Source of the DNA: Mesorhizobium sp. L2C084A000
GTDB lineage: Bacteria > Pseudomonadota > Alphaproteobacteria > Rhizobiales > Rhizobiaceae
Direction of reading: 5' to 3'
Assembly: GCF_000502875.1 (NCBI RefSeq)
Contig: NZ_AYWX01000009.1
Span: 51,839 to 101,144 of the forward strand
Length of the DNA stretch: 49,306 nucleotides
The notes under the pieces were generated by a model that did not search any database, was not told the origin of the DNA, and saw only the letters and a program-made list of their open reading frames with translations. How positions within the stretch are numbered: the stretch's first letter is position 1; each line of letters opens with the position of its first letter. Made by a program: the position numbers and the translations under genes. Positions 34,294-43,458 of this stretch are shown one piece after another.

Positions 34294-34776
34294 CTATTCC
34301 AGAATAACGGTGGCTTCCACCTCGAAAAGCATGGGGTCGATTGCAAGCTTGGGAACGGGAACCAGTGTCTGCGCCGGCAACGCCTCGCCGAACATGTCCT
34401 TGACGTTCCTGGTTAACACATCGAGCTTGGACATGTCGTGGTCGACCACGAAGACCGTGAGCTTCGCCACCTGATCCGGCTTGGCGCCGATGCCCCCGAG
34501 CGCCGCATGCAAATTTGCGTAGGCCTGCTTAACCTGGACGGCGAAATCGGGTGACAAGGCTCCTGTGCTGTCTTGGCCGCCCTGCCCGGAAATGTAGGCA
34601 ATCCGAGCTCCGCGCGGTGCGATCACGGCGGTGCTGTAGCCATTCGGCGACGGGTCGTAGAGCGTCTGTGGATTGATGATGGTCAGCTTGAACTCGTTCG
34701 CCGGCGACGCAGTGGGAACTGCAATGGTCATGATGATTAGCCCTCCGATAAGCAGATGCTTGATTGCGCGTGACAT
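34294..34776 (-). CDS. Exported Rid (YjgF/YER057c) family protein lacking the deaminase arginine
   Basis: From the ATG at 34776, which follows CCAGGAGAAATC, the protein has 160 residues: a signal sequence (HLLIGGLIIMTIAVPTASPA) and one Rid domain (YISGQGGQDSTG, ALGGIGAKPDQVAKLTVFVVD). In RidA the imine-deaminating Arg lies in a PARSxV segment; here it is PAQTLV, so enamine/imine deaminase activity is not expected. Periplasmic Rid proteins are poorly understood. It is transcribed divergently from a TetR regulator, with an operator-like palindrome between them. Confidence 0.85.
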   Translation of the reverse strand: MSRAIKHLLIGGLIIMTIAVPTASPANEFKLTIINPQTLYDPSPNGYSTAVIAPRGARIAYISGQGGQDSTGALSPDFAVQVKQAYANLHAALGGIGAKPDQVAKLTVFVVDHDMSKLDVLTRNVKDMFGEALPAQTLVPVPKLAIDPMLFEVEATVILE

Positions 34777-34845
34777 GATTTCTCCTGGCTCTGCTGACTG
34801 CGAATAACGCACTCGCCGCCGGCATGAACTTTAAACCAGATCGCT

Positions 34846-34890
34846 CATACGATGAATCGTGCGATGTACGAGTCATCGTATGGTACATCG
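34846..34890. promoter_or_regulatory. Nested palindromes between rid-like and tetR-like genes
   Basis: CATACGATGA (34846–34855) pairs perfectly with TCATCGTATG (34873–34882), and inside it CGATGTAC (34862–34869) pairs with GTACATCG (34883–34890). Such nested dyads in a divergent promoter are typical TetR-family operators, here probably controlling both the exported Rid gene and the regulator. Confidence 0.65.
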
Positions 34891-34965
34891 TACTAGTCAA
34901 GCGATCAGCGTCGACATTCCTGACGGTGCCTGCCAAAATCGACGTTCGGCCAGCAAGGAAGACAG

Positions 34966-35652
34966 ATGGCAGCCAAACCCCGCAGTGCCAGCAAACGATC
35001 GCAACGGACAAAGCTTCAACCCATCCAGGAGGCGAGCAGCGAGCCGCCGCTGTCTCGAGAGCGTATCGTGGCGATCGCCGTGGAACTGCTGGACGCCCAG
35101 GGCATAGACGGATTGACAATGCGTCGGCTGGCCGATCGCCTCGGCTCGGGTGTGATGAGCCTGTATTGGCACGTTGACAACAAGGAGGATGTCTTTGATC
35201 TAGCACTCGATTCGGTGCTCGAACATCGCGGATCGCCTGAAACAGGTGAGTCTCCGGACTGGCGTGGAGACGTCGTTCATATGCTCGAAGACTGGCGCGC
35301 CAGAATGTTGCGCCATCCTTGGTCGGCATCGCTGTTGCCGCGCCGGGCGCTCGGCCCGAACATTCTCAGCCGCCTGGAAATGTTGAGCAAGACCTTGTCC
35401 AGAGCCGGTGTTGCCGACGCGAATCTGAACGCCGCGATATGGTCGCTCTGGAATTATGTGATGGGCGCCACCCTCACCCGGGCAAGCTTCGACCTCTCGG
35501 AAGAAGACAGGGCAGCCGCACAGCAGCGTCTTACACACCTCAGCGAACACTACCCGACAATCGAACGCTCTCGTCTGCTGTTGGACAACGATTGGGATGG
35601 CGCCTTCCGAAAAGGCCTCGACTTCCTGCTCGATGGGCTGTCGCCAAGATAG
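34966..35652 (+). CDS. TetR/AcrR-family regulator
   Basis: A 228-residue repressor with an N-terminal helix-turn-helix (LTMRRLADRLGSGVMSLYWH, about 47–66) and a TetR_C-type C-terminal domain (LEDWRARMLRHPW, HYPTIERSR). A Lys/Arg/Ser-rich tail of about 25 residues precedes the DNA-binding domain. The SLYWHVDNKEDV wording is closest to TetR-class drug-responsive regulators. It probably represses itself and the divergent Rid gene through the palindromes between them. Confidence 0.88.
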   Translation: MAAKPRSASKRSQRTKLQPIQEASSEPPLSRERIVAIAVELLDAQGIDGLTMRRLADRLGSGVMSLYWHVDNKEDVFDLALDSVLEHRGSPETGESPDWRGDVVHMLEDWRARMLRHPWSASLLPRRALGPNILSRLEMLSKTLSRAGVADANLNAAIWSLWNYVMGATLTRASFDLSEEDRAAAQQRLTHLSEHYPTIERSRLLLDNDWDGAFRKGLDFLLDGLSPR

Positions 35653-35959
35653 AATTCCGGCGGCTACGCCCGGAGTAGACCGGATGGCGCTGCTTTGCCA
35701 GTTTGACGCAATAGCTTCCCAATCCACATCATCACGTTTGGCTCGCCGCCAAGGCGGCGCAGGCAGCGGGCAAGCCCCGGTGCTCGATCCCATCGCGGCG
35801 GTGGCTGGCGCGGCTGCATTGCAGCTGAATTGGTGCAGCTGGCGATGTCGTCGTTACGCGTTGCCAAACGCTGGCCGGAATCCTCTCGGCAAGTCGATCT
35901 TTTGCGCAAACCTTTTTGCCTGACATGCGTTGTTTCCTCTCCAAGCCAAGGAGACGATC
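35653..35959. other. Spacer before the SDR gene
   Basis: No gene seen. A GGAAT-N16-TCTT stretch near 35876 weakly resembles the stress promoter pattern but misses two positions, so I do not call it a promoter. Confidence 0.4.
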
Positions 35960-36931
35960 ATGCAGATGAAGTCGGAAATAGCCGGTGAAGCGGCCAAGCA
36001 GCGCCATATCCAACGTGGCGTCGATGCCAAGGACAAATCGAAAGGCGGTGGGAAGCAGCAAGGCGCCATGCAGGCTGGCGCCCGTGAATATCCCGAGCCC
36101 CCCTTCCCCGAGCAACATCAGCCCAAACCGGGGCACGAATGGGCGCTAGAGCCGGAGCCGCTGTACGATGCGCCGTACTATCTCGGATCGAAAAAACTCG
36201 ACCAAAAGGTAGCACTCATCACGGGCGGCGATTCCGGCATCGGCCGCTCGGTGGCGGTGTTGTTCGCCCGCGAGGGCGCCGACGTCGCGATCGTCTATCT
36301 GGCCGAGGACAAGGATGCTGAAGAGACCAAATCAGCGGTGGAAAAGGAGGGACGACGCTGCATCCTGGTCAAGGCCGATGTCAGCGAACGCAGCCACTGC
36401 CACAAGGCGGTCATGGAGACCGTTGAAAAATTCGGTCGCATCGACGTGCTGGTCAACAACGCTGCGTTCCAGATCCATTCCAGCGATTTCGGCGAGCTGA
36501 CCGAAGAACATTTCGACACGACGCTGAAGACCAATCTTTACGGCTATTTTCATATGGCGCAGGAAGCGGTGCCGCACATGAAGCCAGGTTCGGCGATCAT
36601 CAACACCGGTTCGGTAACCGGTATCGACGGTTCAAAACAACTGGTCGACTATTCGATGACCAAGGGCGGCATCCATGCCTTCACGCGGGCCCTGTCGGGC
36701 AATCTCATCGGCAAGGGCATAAGGGTGAATGCGGTCGCACCGGGTCCGGTGTGGACGCCGCTCAATCCGTCGGACAAGGAAGCCGACGACGTCTCGAAAT
36801 TCGGCGCGGACACGCCAATGAAACGACCCGCGCAACCGGAAGAACTCGCGCCGGCCTATGTGTTCCTCGCTTCGCCGCATTGCTCGAGCTACATCACCGG
36901 CGAAATCTTGCCGGTCGTCGGAGGGTACTGA
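35960..36931 (+). CDS. Short-chain dehydrogenase/reductase, stress type (YhdF/YghA-like)
   Basis: A 323-residue NAD(P)-dependent oxidoreductase. A hydrophilic N-terminal extension of about 80 residues (ending YDAPYYLGSKKLDQK) precedes the Rossmann domain with TGGDSGIGR (about 93–101), NNAAF and the catalytic S (INTGSVTG), Y-x-x-x-K (YSMTKGG). The extension and wording are those of general stress SDRs such as Bacillus YhdF/YdaD. The ATG follows AAGGAGACGATC. A 49-residue membrane protein is encoded 40 bases downstream. Confidence 0.9.
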   Translation: MQMKSEIAGEAAKQRHIQRGVDAKDKSKGGGKQQGAMQAGAREYPEPPFPEQHQPKPGHEWALEPEPLYDAPYYLGSKKLDQKVALITGGDSGIGRSVAVLFAREGADVAIVYLAEDKDAEETKSAVEKEGRRCILVKADVSERSHCHKAVMETVEKFGRIDVLVNNAAFQIHSSDFGELTEEHFDTTLKTNLYGYFHMAQEAVPHMKPGSAIINTGSVTGIDGSKQLVDYSMTKGGIHAFTRALSGNLIGKGIRVNAVAPGPVWTPLNPSDKEADDVSKFGADTPMKRPAQPEELAPAYVFLASPHCSSYITGEILPVVGGY

Positions 36932-36971
36932 GGATGGCCGGAATGAAATCCATGAGCAAGGAGTAGGATGG

Positions 36972-37121
36972 ATGGGCCGTCTGCTTTTCATGGTGGCGCT
37001 CACTTGTGTAGCGTACCGCATCTACACGGAAATCGCAGGATCTGCTCGGCATGCGCCGCAGGATGACGATGAGGCGCTGCGCAAGCAATCAACGGCCTTG
37101 GGCGTCGACCCGTCTCGCTGA
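36972..37121 (+). CDS. Small single-helix membrane protein
   Basis: Forty-nine residues: MGRLLFMVALTCVAYRIY forms one membrane helix and the rest is charged (PQDDDEALRKQ). The ATG is about nine bases after AAGGAG. It is not homologous to anything I recognise, but it is probably cotranscribed with the SDR gene and may share its stress role. Confidence 0.55.
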   Translation: MGRLLFMVALTCVAYRIYTEIAGSARHAPQDDDEALRKQSTALGVDPSR

Positions 37122-37181
37122 CGGAGTGGAAACCTGCCAGCAATCCGGCCGGCCGAGTTACCAGCCGGCCGGATTGCAGCC

Positions 37182-37688
37182 CTATTCGGCTGCCTGCAGG
37201 TTGATCTTGCTTTCCGCCATTTCGGTGAGCTTGCGATCTGTCGCCTGTTCTTCCCTCAGGTTCTTGGCCAGCACATTGGCGCAGTCGGTGCGGCCGAGTT
37301 GCTTGGCCCAGGCGATGAGCGTCCCGTAGCGGGTCATCTCATAGTGTTCGACGGCCTGCGCCGAAGCAATCAGCGCCGCGTCGAGAACCTCCTTGTCATC
37401 GACGTCACCGCTCACATCGTCGGCCTCCTCGAGAATACCGTCGATTGCCGGACAGTTGACCTCCTTGGCCTTGACGCCATGCAACTCAAACACCTGTTCG
37501 ACGCGCTCGATATGGCCTCTCGTCTGGTCGAGGTGTTTTTCAAATCCGGCTTTCAATTGCGGGTCGGTTGCCTTGTCGATCATCTTCGGCAGCGCCTTCT
37601 CGATCTGCTTTTCGGCGTAATAGATGTCGCGCAGCGTGTGCACGAAGAGATCGTCGAGTGTCTTGATGTCCTTCGAAAAGAAGCCCAT
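37182..37688 (-). CDS. YciF/YciE-like ferritin-fold protein (DUF892)
   Basis: A 168-residue four-helix bundle protein, the usual length for DUF892. LFVHTLRDIYYAEKQIEKAL and HYEMTRYGTLIAWAKQLG carry the Glu/His residues expected for a di-iron site. YciF-like proteins are strongly induced in stationary phase and osmotic stress. The ATG at 37688 follows AAAGGTAAGG; two upstream ATGs at 37703 and 37739 are less likely. A perfect EcfG-type promoter lies about 95 bases upstream. Confidence 0.9.
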   Translation of the reverse strand: MGFFSKDIKTLDDLFVHTLRDIYYAEKQIEKALPKMIDKATDPQLKAGFEKHLDQTRGHIERVEQVFELHGVKAKEVNCPAIDGILEEADDVSGDVDDKEVLDAALIASAQAVEHYEMTRYGTLIAWAKQLGRTDCANVLAKNLREEQATDRKLTEMAESKINLQAAE

Positions 37689-37780
37689 GGCCTTACCTTT
37701 CATTGCGCTTGGTGTGGATTTCGGCGACGGGGTTTGCACGCCGCCAGCAAAGACCGGGACGGTTCCCGGCTTGTCTGGTC

Positions 37781-37805
37781 AACGTACCGGCACCGAAGGA
37801 GTTCC
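37781..37805 (-). promoter_or_regulatory. EcfG-type promoter of the yciF-like gene
   Basis: On the minus strand GGAAC, 16 bases, CGTT: a perfect match to the alphaproteobacterial general stress promoter. It reads towards the ferritin-fold gene. Confidence 0.75.
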
Positions 37806-37918
37806 TGATTTCCGAGGGCGAACCGCCCCTCCTCCACCTACGATTCGGTCGGTGGGGAGCCTTTGTCTCGATCACACGTTCTAGCCACAGGGCAACCGGA
37901 ACGAGAAGGGTCGGCGGA

Positions 37919-39628
37919 ATGTATTTCATTGCATTGGCGGCAGACTATGACGGCACGCTGGCTCATGATGGGATCGTCGCCAAGAAGACGCTCGCCGCGC
38001 TTGAGCGGTTCAAGAAAAGCGGCCGCAAGCTGGTTCTCGTCACCGGGCGTGAACTGCCCGATCTCAAGCGCGTCTTTCCCGAGCTTAGCCTCTTCGACAA
38101 GGTCGTCGCTGAGAATGGCGCGATGATCTACACGCCGGCCAGCGAGGAAGAGCGGGTGATCGCCCCATCGCCCGAGCCCAAATTCGTCGCCAGATTGAAG
38201 CGGCAGGGCGTCAAGCCGCTTTCGGTCGGGCGATCGATCGTCGCGACCTGGGAACCCCATCAGGCGACCGTGCTCGATATCATCAAGAAGATGGGTCTCG
38301 AACTGGAAATCATCTTCAACAAGGGCGCGGTGATGATCCTGCCGAGCGGCATCAACAAAGCCACCGGGCTCGCTGCGGCCCTTCAGGACCTTCGACTTTC
38401 GCCGCACAACGTCGTCGGCGTCGGCGACGCCGAGAACGACCACGCGTTCCTGCAAGCCTGTGGCTGCAGCGCCGCCGTCGACAATGCAATTCCGGCGGTC
38501 AAGGATACAGCCAACCTGGTCATGCGTGGCGCCCGCGGCAAGGGCGTGGAGCAATTGATCGCAAAGCTGATAAAGCGTGATCACGCGATAGTGCCGAAGC
38601 GCCATGACGGCATCGTTCTTGGGTCGTCTGGCGGCGATGATGTCTACCTGTCGCCGAGCGACACGATCCTCATTGCCGGGAGTTCCGGCATTGGTAAATC
38701 CACCTTGGCCACCGCGCTGACGGAACGCTTCGTCGAAAGTGGTTTTCAGTTCTGCGTCTTTGATCCCGAAGGCGACTATGACGGCCTCGAAGGCGCCGTT
38801 CGCCTGGGAGACGGCTCAAGCGCGCCGACAAAGGCGCAGGTGCTGGATCTGATCGCCAAGGCCGACAGCAACATTGTCGTCAACGGATTGGCCCTGCGCG
38901 TCGACGAGAGGCCGGATTTCTTTGCCGACCTGCTGCCTGGCCTGAGCAGTTTCCGCCGGCGCACCGCGAGACCGCACTGGCTCGTCATCGATGAAGCGCA
39001 CCATCTTCTGCCCAAGCGGCGCGACGATACGCGGGCGGTCCTTTCATTGGAATTGCCGGGCACAATCTTGATCACCGTTCACCCCGAGGCGATCTCGACA
39101 GACGCCTTGCGCCTTGTGACAGCCATCATTGCGCTTGGCCCCAAGGCGAAGGACGTGGTGAAGGTCTTCTGCAAGGAGACTGGCATTGAGCCGCCAAAGG
39201 ACATCCCCAGCCCCAAGGGCGCGCGCGTGCTGTTCTGGCGGCCGCAGGCGGGCAAGAAAGTCAAGACGGTCAAGGTGGTGGAACCACGTCAGTCACTCAA
39301 GCGGCACAGCCGGAAATATGCCGAAGGCCAGCTCGACGAAGCCGGCAGCTTCTATTTCCATGGCCCTGACAATGCGATGAACCTCAGGGCTCACAATCTG
39401 ATGATCTTCGCTCAGATCGCCGAGGGCATAGACGACAAGACTTGGGAGTTTCACTTGCGCACCGGCGACTATTCCAAATGGTTTCGACATCAGATCAGGG
39501 ACAAGGACCTGGCGCGCGAAACCGCCGAGGCGGAAGAGGACAAGACCCTGTCGGCGCAGGAGAGCCGCAAGCGGGTGCTTGACGCTGTGCGCCGACGTTA
39601 CACGGCTCCGGCCACAGCCCCGGAGTGA
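37919..39628 (+). CDS. HAD phosphatase fused to a HerA/DUF87-like P-loop ATPase
   Basis: A 569-residue two-domain protein. Residues 1–215 form a Cof-type HAD phosphatase: motif I D9-Y-D11-G-T, motif II VTGRE (41–45), Lys motif and GDAENDHAF (169–177). Residues 240–500 form an ATPase with Walker A G254-SSGIGK-ST262, an FDPEGDYDGLEG strand typical of HerA-like ATPases and Walker B VIDEAHH (356–362). The tail (about 420–569) has a basic region and a helical end. HAD–ATPase fusions of this kind exist in proteobacteria, but their substrate and partner are unknown to me. The frame continues upstream without a start of its own. Confidence 0.85.
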   Translation: MYFIALAADYDGTLAHDGIVAKKTLAALERFKKSGRKLVLVTGRELPDLKRVFPELSLFDKVVAENGAMIYTPASEEERVIAPSPEPKFVARLKRQGVKPLSVGRSIVATWEPHQATVLDIIKKMGLELEIIFNKGAVMILPSGINKATGLAAALQDLRLSPHNVVGVGDAENDHAFLQACGCSAAVDNAIPAVKDTANLVMRGARGKGVEQLIAKLIKRDHAIVPKRHDGIVLGSSGGDDVYLSPSDTILIAGSSGIGKSTLATALTERFVESGFQFCVFDPEGDYDGLEGAVRLGDGSSAPTKAQVLDLIAKADSNIVVNGLALRVDERPDFFADLLPGLSSFRRRTARPHWLVIDEAHHLLPKRRDDTRAVLSLELPGTILITVHPEAISTDALRLVTAIIALGPKAKDVVKVFCKETGIEPPKDIPSPKGARVLFWRPQAGKKVKTVKVVEPRQSLKRHSRKYAEGQLDEAGSFYFHGPDNAMNLRAHNLMIFAQIAEGIDDKTWEFHLRTGDYSKWFRHQIRDKDLARETAEAEEDKTLSAQESRKRVLDAVRRRYTAPATAPE

Positions 39629-39680
39629 CACTCGAGAGCCAAGGCAACTAAGCTATCGCTGCACGCGAAAACTTTTTCAG

Positions 39681-40128
39681 TCAGGCAACGCCGCCACCGC
39701 GACAATCGATGTCGGCTTGCGCAAGCGCTGCAATCCCGATCACCTCGGAGGGCGGCGGGTTGTTATAGCTGCAGTGCTTCGCGCAATGCTCGGCAAAGAA
39801 CTCGTCCCGTACGTCGAGACGAAAATTGGGTGAACTTAGAACGCCGCCATCGGGAAATGGCCCCTTGATGAAGAAGGTCAGCCGGATGAGATAGTCGAGC
39901 GCGCTGCCGAGTTCTTCCAGATCTGATTTGATGTTCGCCGAAATTGCGCGCCACTGTGCCGCCGCATCGCCAGGGAAGCCCCTCCTCTCTTTCCGGCAGA
40001 TCGTAATTTTCGGCGGTTGCCGTATTGCCGCAGAGGTAGACAAATCCCTTTGCTCCGGTGACGACCGTGCCTTTTCCCCACGGCATCAACCTGCCGTTTT
40101 TGAATTTCCTATGGGTTACGAGTTCCAT
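39681..40128 (-). pseudogene. Frameshifted Rid-family gene
   Basis: The first phase (from 40128) reads FKNGRLMPWGKGTVVTGAKG and FVYLCGNTATAENYDLPE; the second continues GFPGDAAAQWRAISANIKSD through FPDGGVLSSPNF to the end. Both parts are clearly Rid-domain sequence, and a one-base change near 39971–39990, by a GAGAGAGGAGGGGC run, separates them. It is either a recent pseudogene or a sequencing slip in the purine run. It sits 23 bases upstream of the stop of the aldehyde oxidoreductase large subunit. Confidence 0.75.
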
Positions 40129-40151
40129 GCTCCGTCCAGAGCTCTTGATCG

Positions 40152-42431
40152 TCAGCCTATCAAATCATCTATTCTGATCGGCAGATCGCGAATGCGCTTG
40201 CCGGTGGCATGATAGACGGCACTCGCCACGGCAGCAGCCGTTCCGACATTGCCGAGTTCGCCCAAGCCCTTGACGCCGGCAGGATTGACCTGGTGGTCGA
40301 TTTCGGGGACCAGGATAACGTCGACCTGTTTGATGTCGGCGTTGACCGGCACGAGATAGTCCTGCAGGTCGCGATTCACGTAGCGCGCGTGTCGCTGATC
40401 AATTTCCGTGGCCTCGTGCAACGCTTGGCCAATGCCCCAGATCATGCCACCTATCAGCTGGCTGCGCGCGGTGCGCGTGTTCATGATGCGCCCGGCAGCG
40501 AAGGCTCCGACCATGCGCGGCACCCGGATTTCGCGTGTATAGCTGTTGATGCGCACTTCGACGAACTCGGCGCCAAACGCATATTTGACCGAATCTTCGT
40601 CGTTCTCTCCACCATGAAACTCCGATTGTCCGGCATAGAGTTTCCTCAGGGCTTCAGGCGAAGAACCCTTCGGCGCAAACTCGGCATATTCTTCGATGGC
40701 GCCGACTTGCATGGCCTTGAAGACATCGGCCAGCTTGGCGGACTTGCCGGTCTCGGTGACGACCTCTTCGTCCTTCAAATCCAGCTTCGCATTGGCCGAA
40801 CCTGCCAGCGGAGCCCCCTTGCCCGCAGCGGCGGCAAACAGTTTTTCGCGTATCGCGTCGCAGGCTTTCATGACCGCGGAGCAGACGCTGGCGGTCGAGA
40901 TCGATCCGCCCGACACGGGAGCCGGCGGCAAGGCACTGTCGCCCATCTCCACGCTGATCTTGTCCATGCCGACCCCCAGCCTTTCGGCCGCCATTTGGCC
41001 GGCGATGGTGCGAACGCCGGTGCCAATTTCATGGGAGCCGCACTGGACCCGAACCTCGCCATCCGCGGTGAGACGAACCCGGGCCGCGCAAGGTGCGGCG
41101 GCAGTCGGATAGATTGCCGTCGCACAGCCCATTCCGACCAGCCAATCGCCGTCGCGCATCGAGCCGACCCTGGGATCGCGCTTCGACCAGCCAAAGGCCT
41201 CGGACGCCTGGTCGTAGCACTTGATGAGTGAGCGGCTGGAAAATGGCTTGCCTCCGATCGGCTCCTTCTCCGGTTCATTGATGCGACGAAACTCGACAGG
41301 ATCCATACCGAGGGCCACGGCCATTTCGTCCATGGCGTTTTCCAGCGCGTAGACATAAGGCGTCTCCGGCGGCGATCGCATGTAGCCAGGCGTGTTGCGG
41401 TCGGCATGAACCAGCGAAACATGCGTCAGAACGGAGCCGTAATCGTACATGCGCGCGGTGGCGGACGTGCCGCCGACGACATAAGGGTCCGGGCGTGACG
41501 TCACCTCCCAGGCCTCATGTCCGAACGCCGTGATGCGGCCGTCCTTGCCGGCGCCCATGCGGATCCGATGCCGCGTTTCGGCGCGATAGGTCTGCGTACC
41601 GAAGGCTTGCATGCGATTGACGACGCAGCGAACCGGCCGGCCGATGCGCCGCGCCGCGACGGCAACGATAGCAGTGCGTGCCGTCATCGGCCCCTTGGAG
41701 CCGAAGGCGCCGCCGATATAGGGACTGACGATCCGCACATTGGCCGGATCGAGCTTCAGTTGGCGTGCCAGTTCCACCTTCCAGCCCGTAACGTTTTGAC
41801 TGGGTTCGTGTATCGTCAACTGGTCGCCCTGCCATATGGCGGTGGTCGAAAACAGCTCGATCGGATTATGATGCTGGGTCGGCGTCGAATATTTTTCGTC
41901 GATCTTCACCGTCGCATCCGCCCAAGCGGCGTCGAAGTCACCGGCCTTCGCATCCTCCTTGAACATCGGGCTTTTGCCGGCAGCCGGTTCCATCTTCACG
42001 CCCTTGGAATCAAAGCTGGCGCTGGGCCGTTCGTCCTCATAGTCGGCGCGGACCAACATCGCTGCCTCCTCCGCCGCCTCGAAGGTTTCAGCGACCACCA
42101 GAGCGATGATCTGACCATCGTGAAAAACCGTCTTGTCGTGCAAGGGCCCAATCGAACTTGCACCGGTGTTGCCGAATTTCGGCATGTCGGTCTTGTCCAG
42201 ATCGCCATAGGTGACGATGTCCAGCACACCGGGTACGGCATTGGCGTCTTTCGTGTGAAGTTCGGAAACCTTGCCCCGGGCAATGCTGCTGGTGGCAAGG
42301 GCACCGTAGGCGACGTTGGCCGTAACGATGTCGGCGGGATAGCCGGCTTGTCCGGTAACTTTTAGCCGGGCGTCAATGCGAACAACGGGATCGCCCTGGT
42401 TTTCCCTTGGAGCGGGTGCAGCTTGGTTCAT
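40152..42431 (-). CDS. Molybdenum hydroxylase large subunit (PaoC/YagR-like aldehyde oxidoreductase)
   Basis: A 759-residue molybdopterin-binding subunit of the xanthine oxidase family, a usual length for PaoC. The cofactor loop YIGGAFGSKG, the substrate-side segments GMGCATAIYPTAAAP and GSHEIGTGVRT, and the catalytic Glu in VKGLGELGNVG near the C-terminus are all present. The enzyme oxidises aldehydes or heterocycles with electrons passed through the Fe-S and FAD subunits encoded before it. The Fe-S subunit's Tat signal implies the complex works in the periplasm. Confidence 0.92.
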   Translation of the reverse strand: MNQAAPAPRENQGDPVVRIDARLKVTGQAGYPADIVTANVAYGALATSSIARGKVSELHTKDANAVPGVLDIVTYGDLDKTDMPKFGNTGASSIGPLHDKTVFHDGQIIALVVAETFEAAEEAAMLVRADYEDERPSASFDSKGVKMEPAAGKSPMFKEDAKAGDFDAAWADATVKIDEKYSTPTQHHNPIELFSTTAIWQGDQLTIHEPSQNVTGWKVELARQLKLDPANVRIVSPYIGGAFGSKGPMTARTAIVAVAARRIGRPVRCVVNRMQAFGTQTYRAETRHRIRMGAGKDGRITAFGHEAWEVTSRPDPYVVGGTSATARMYDYGSVLTHVSLVHADRNTPGYMRSPPETPYVYALENAMDEMAVALGMDPVEFRRINEPEKEPIGGKPFSSRSLIKCYDQASEAFGWSKRDPRVGSMRDGDWLVGMGCATAIYPTAAAPCAARVRLTADGEVRVQCGSHEIGTGVRTIAGQMAAERLGVGMDKISVEMGDSALPPAPVSGGSISTASVCSAVMKACDAIREKLFAAAAGKGAPLAGSANAKLDLKDEEVVTETGKSAKLADVFKAMQVGAIEEYAEFAPKGSSPEALRKLYAGQSEFHGGENDEDSVKYAFGAEFVEVRINSYTREIRVPRMVGAFAAGRIMNTRTARSQLIGGMIWGIGQALHEATEIDQRHARYVNRDLQDYLVPVNADIKQVDVILVPEIDHQVNPAGVKGLGELGNVGTAAAVASAVYHATGKRIRDLPIRIDDLIG

Positions 42432-42434
42432 GGC

Positions 42435-43457
42435 TCAGCCCTTCATATCCCGGGTTTCGAGCAGCGCCCGCACCAGCGTGCGCTTGCCGAGCGGTATCTT
42501 GAATGCGTTATGCTCGCGCGGTCTGGCATCGGCGAAAGCAGCCTCGGCGGCCTCCTGCGCCGTGGCTTCGTCAAGCACTTTGCCCTGTAGCACGTCCTCT
42601 GCTTCGCGCGCACGCCACGGCACCGTCGCCACTCCGCCAAGCGCAATGCGCGCACTCCTTACCGTCTCGCCATCCATGTCGAGCGCGACAGCCGCGGACG
42701 CCAGCGCAAACGCGTAGGATTCGCGATCGCGTATCTTCAGATAGCGCGACCGGCTGCTCCACTGTGCCAGCGGCACTTCGATGGCGGTAATGAGCTCGTC
42801 GGCGGCCAGATCCGTCTCGATGTCGGGCGTTTCGCCCGGCCGTTTATGCAGCTTGGCAAAAGTGAGCGTGCGCCTTCCCCGCGGACCTTCGACATCGACG
42901 GTGGCGTCCAGCGCAACCAGCGCCTGCGCGAAATCGCCGTGATACGTGGCAATACAGGCATCGCTCGTACCCAGCACGGCATGCTGGCGATTGGACCCTT
43001 CCATCGCAGCGCAGCCGGAGCCCGGTTCGCGCTTGTTGCACGGCCAAGATATCTCTCGAAAATACTCGCAGCGCGTACGTTGCAGCACATTGCCGCCCAG
43101 GCTCGCCATGTTGCGAAGCTGACCGCTGGCAGCGAATTTCAAGCTGTCGGCGAGGACCGGGCAACGGCGCCTGACATCATTGTTGTCGGCTGCTTCACCC
43201 ATACGGACCAGCGCACCAAACCGGATCTTATCATCGTCTATCCTGATCTGCCGCAAGGCCGGCTCGGCAAGAGTGTTGAGGTCGAGCAGTCGCTCCGGCC
43301 GCGCGACACCGAGCTTCATGTAGTCGGCCAGATTGGTGCCGCCGACGATGAACTGCGTGTCGGCGCCGGTTGGCGGAACATGCACGGCATCGGGACGGGA
43401 CGCCATGGCGATTGCCGTGGAGACGCTGGTTGGTCTTTCATATACGAACGGGCGCAT
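42435..43457 (-). CDS. Molybdenum hydroxylase FAD subunit (PaoB/YagS-like)
   Basis: A 340-residue FAD-binding protein: VGGTNLADYMKLGVARPE is the FAD loop, and the CO dehydrogenase-type C-terminal domain follows. The insert CEYFREISWPCNKREPGSG, with another Cys just beyond, is the cysteine set that binds an extra 4Fe-4S cluster in PaoB-type subunits. The ATG at 43457 has AGGAGGGC before it; the longer frame to 43502 overlaps the previous gene and is unlikely. Confidence 0.92.
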   Translation of the reverse strand: MRPFVYERPTSVSTAIAMASRPDAVHVPPTGADTQFIVGGTNLADYMKLGVARPERLLDLNTLAEPALRQIRIDDDKIRFGALVRMGEAADNNDVRRRCPVLADSLKFAASGQLRNMASLGGNVLQRTRCEYFREISWPCNKREPGSGCAAMEGSNRQHAVLGTSDACIATYHGDFAQALVALDATVDVEGPRGRRTLTFAKLHKRPGETPDIETDLAADELITAIEVPLAQWSSRSRYLKIRDRESYAFALASAAVALDMDGETVRSARIALGGVATVPWRAREAEDVLQGKVLDEATAQEAAEAAFADARPREHNAFKIPLGKRTLVRALLETRDMKG

Positions 43458-43458
43458 C

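Noticed and set aside
35876..35900. Possible stress promoter before the SDR gene
   Set aside because: GGAAT and TCTT deviate at both elements; with such a loose pattern chance matches are common.
36934..36966. Ten-codon frame after the SDR gene
   Set aside because: It has no ribosome site and is far too short to support; the 49-codon frame following it has a better start.
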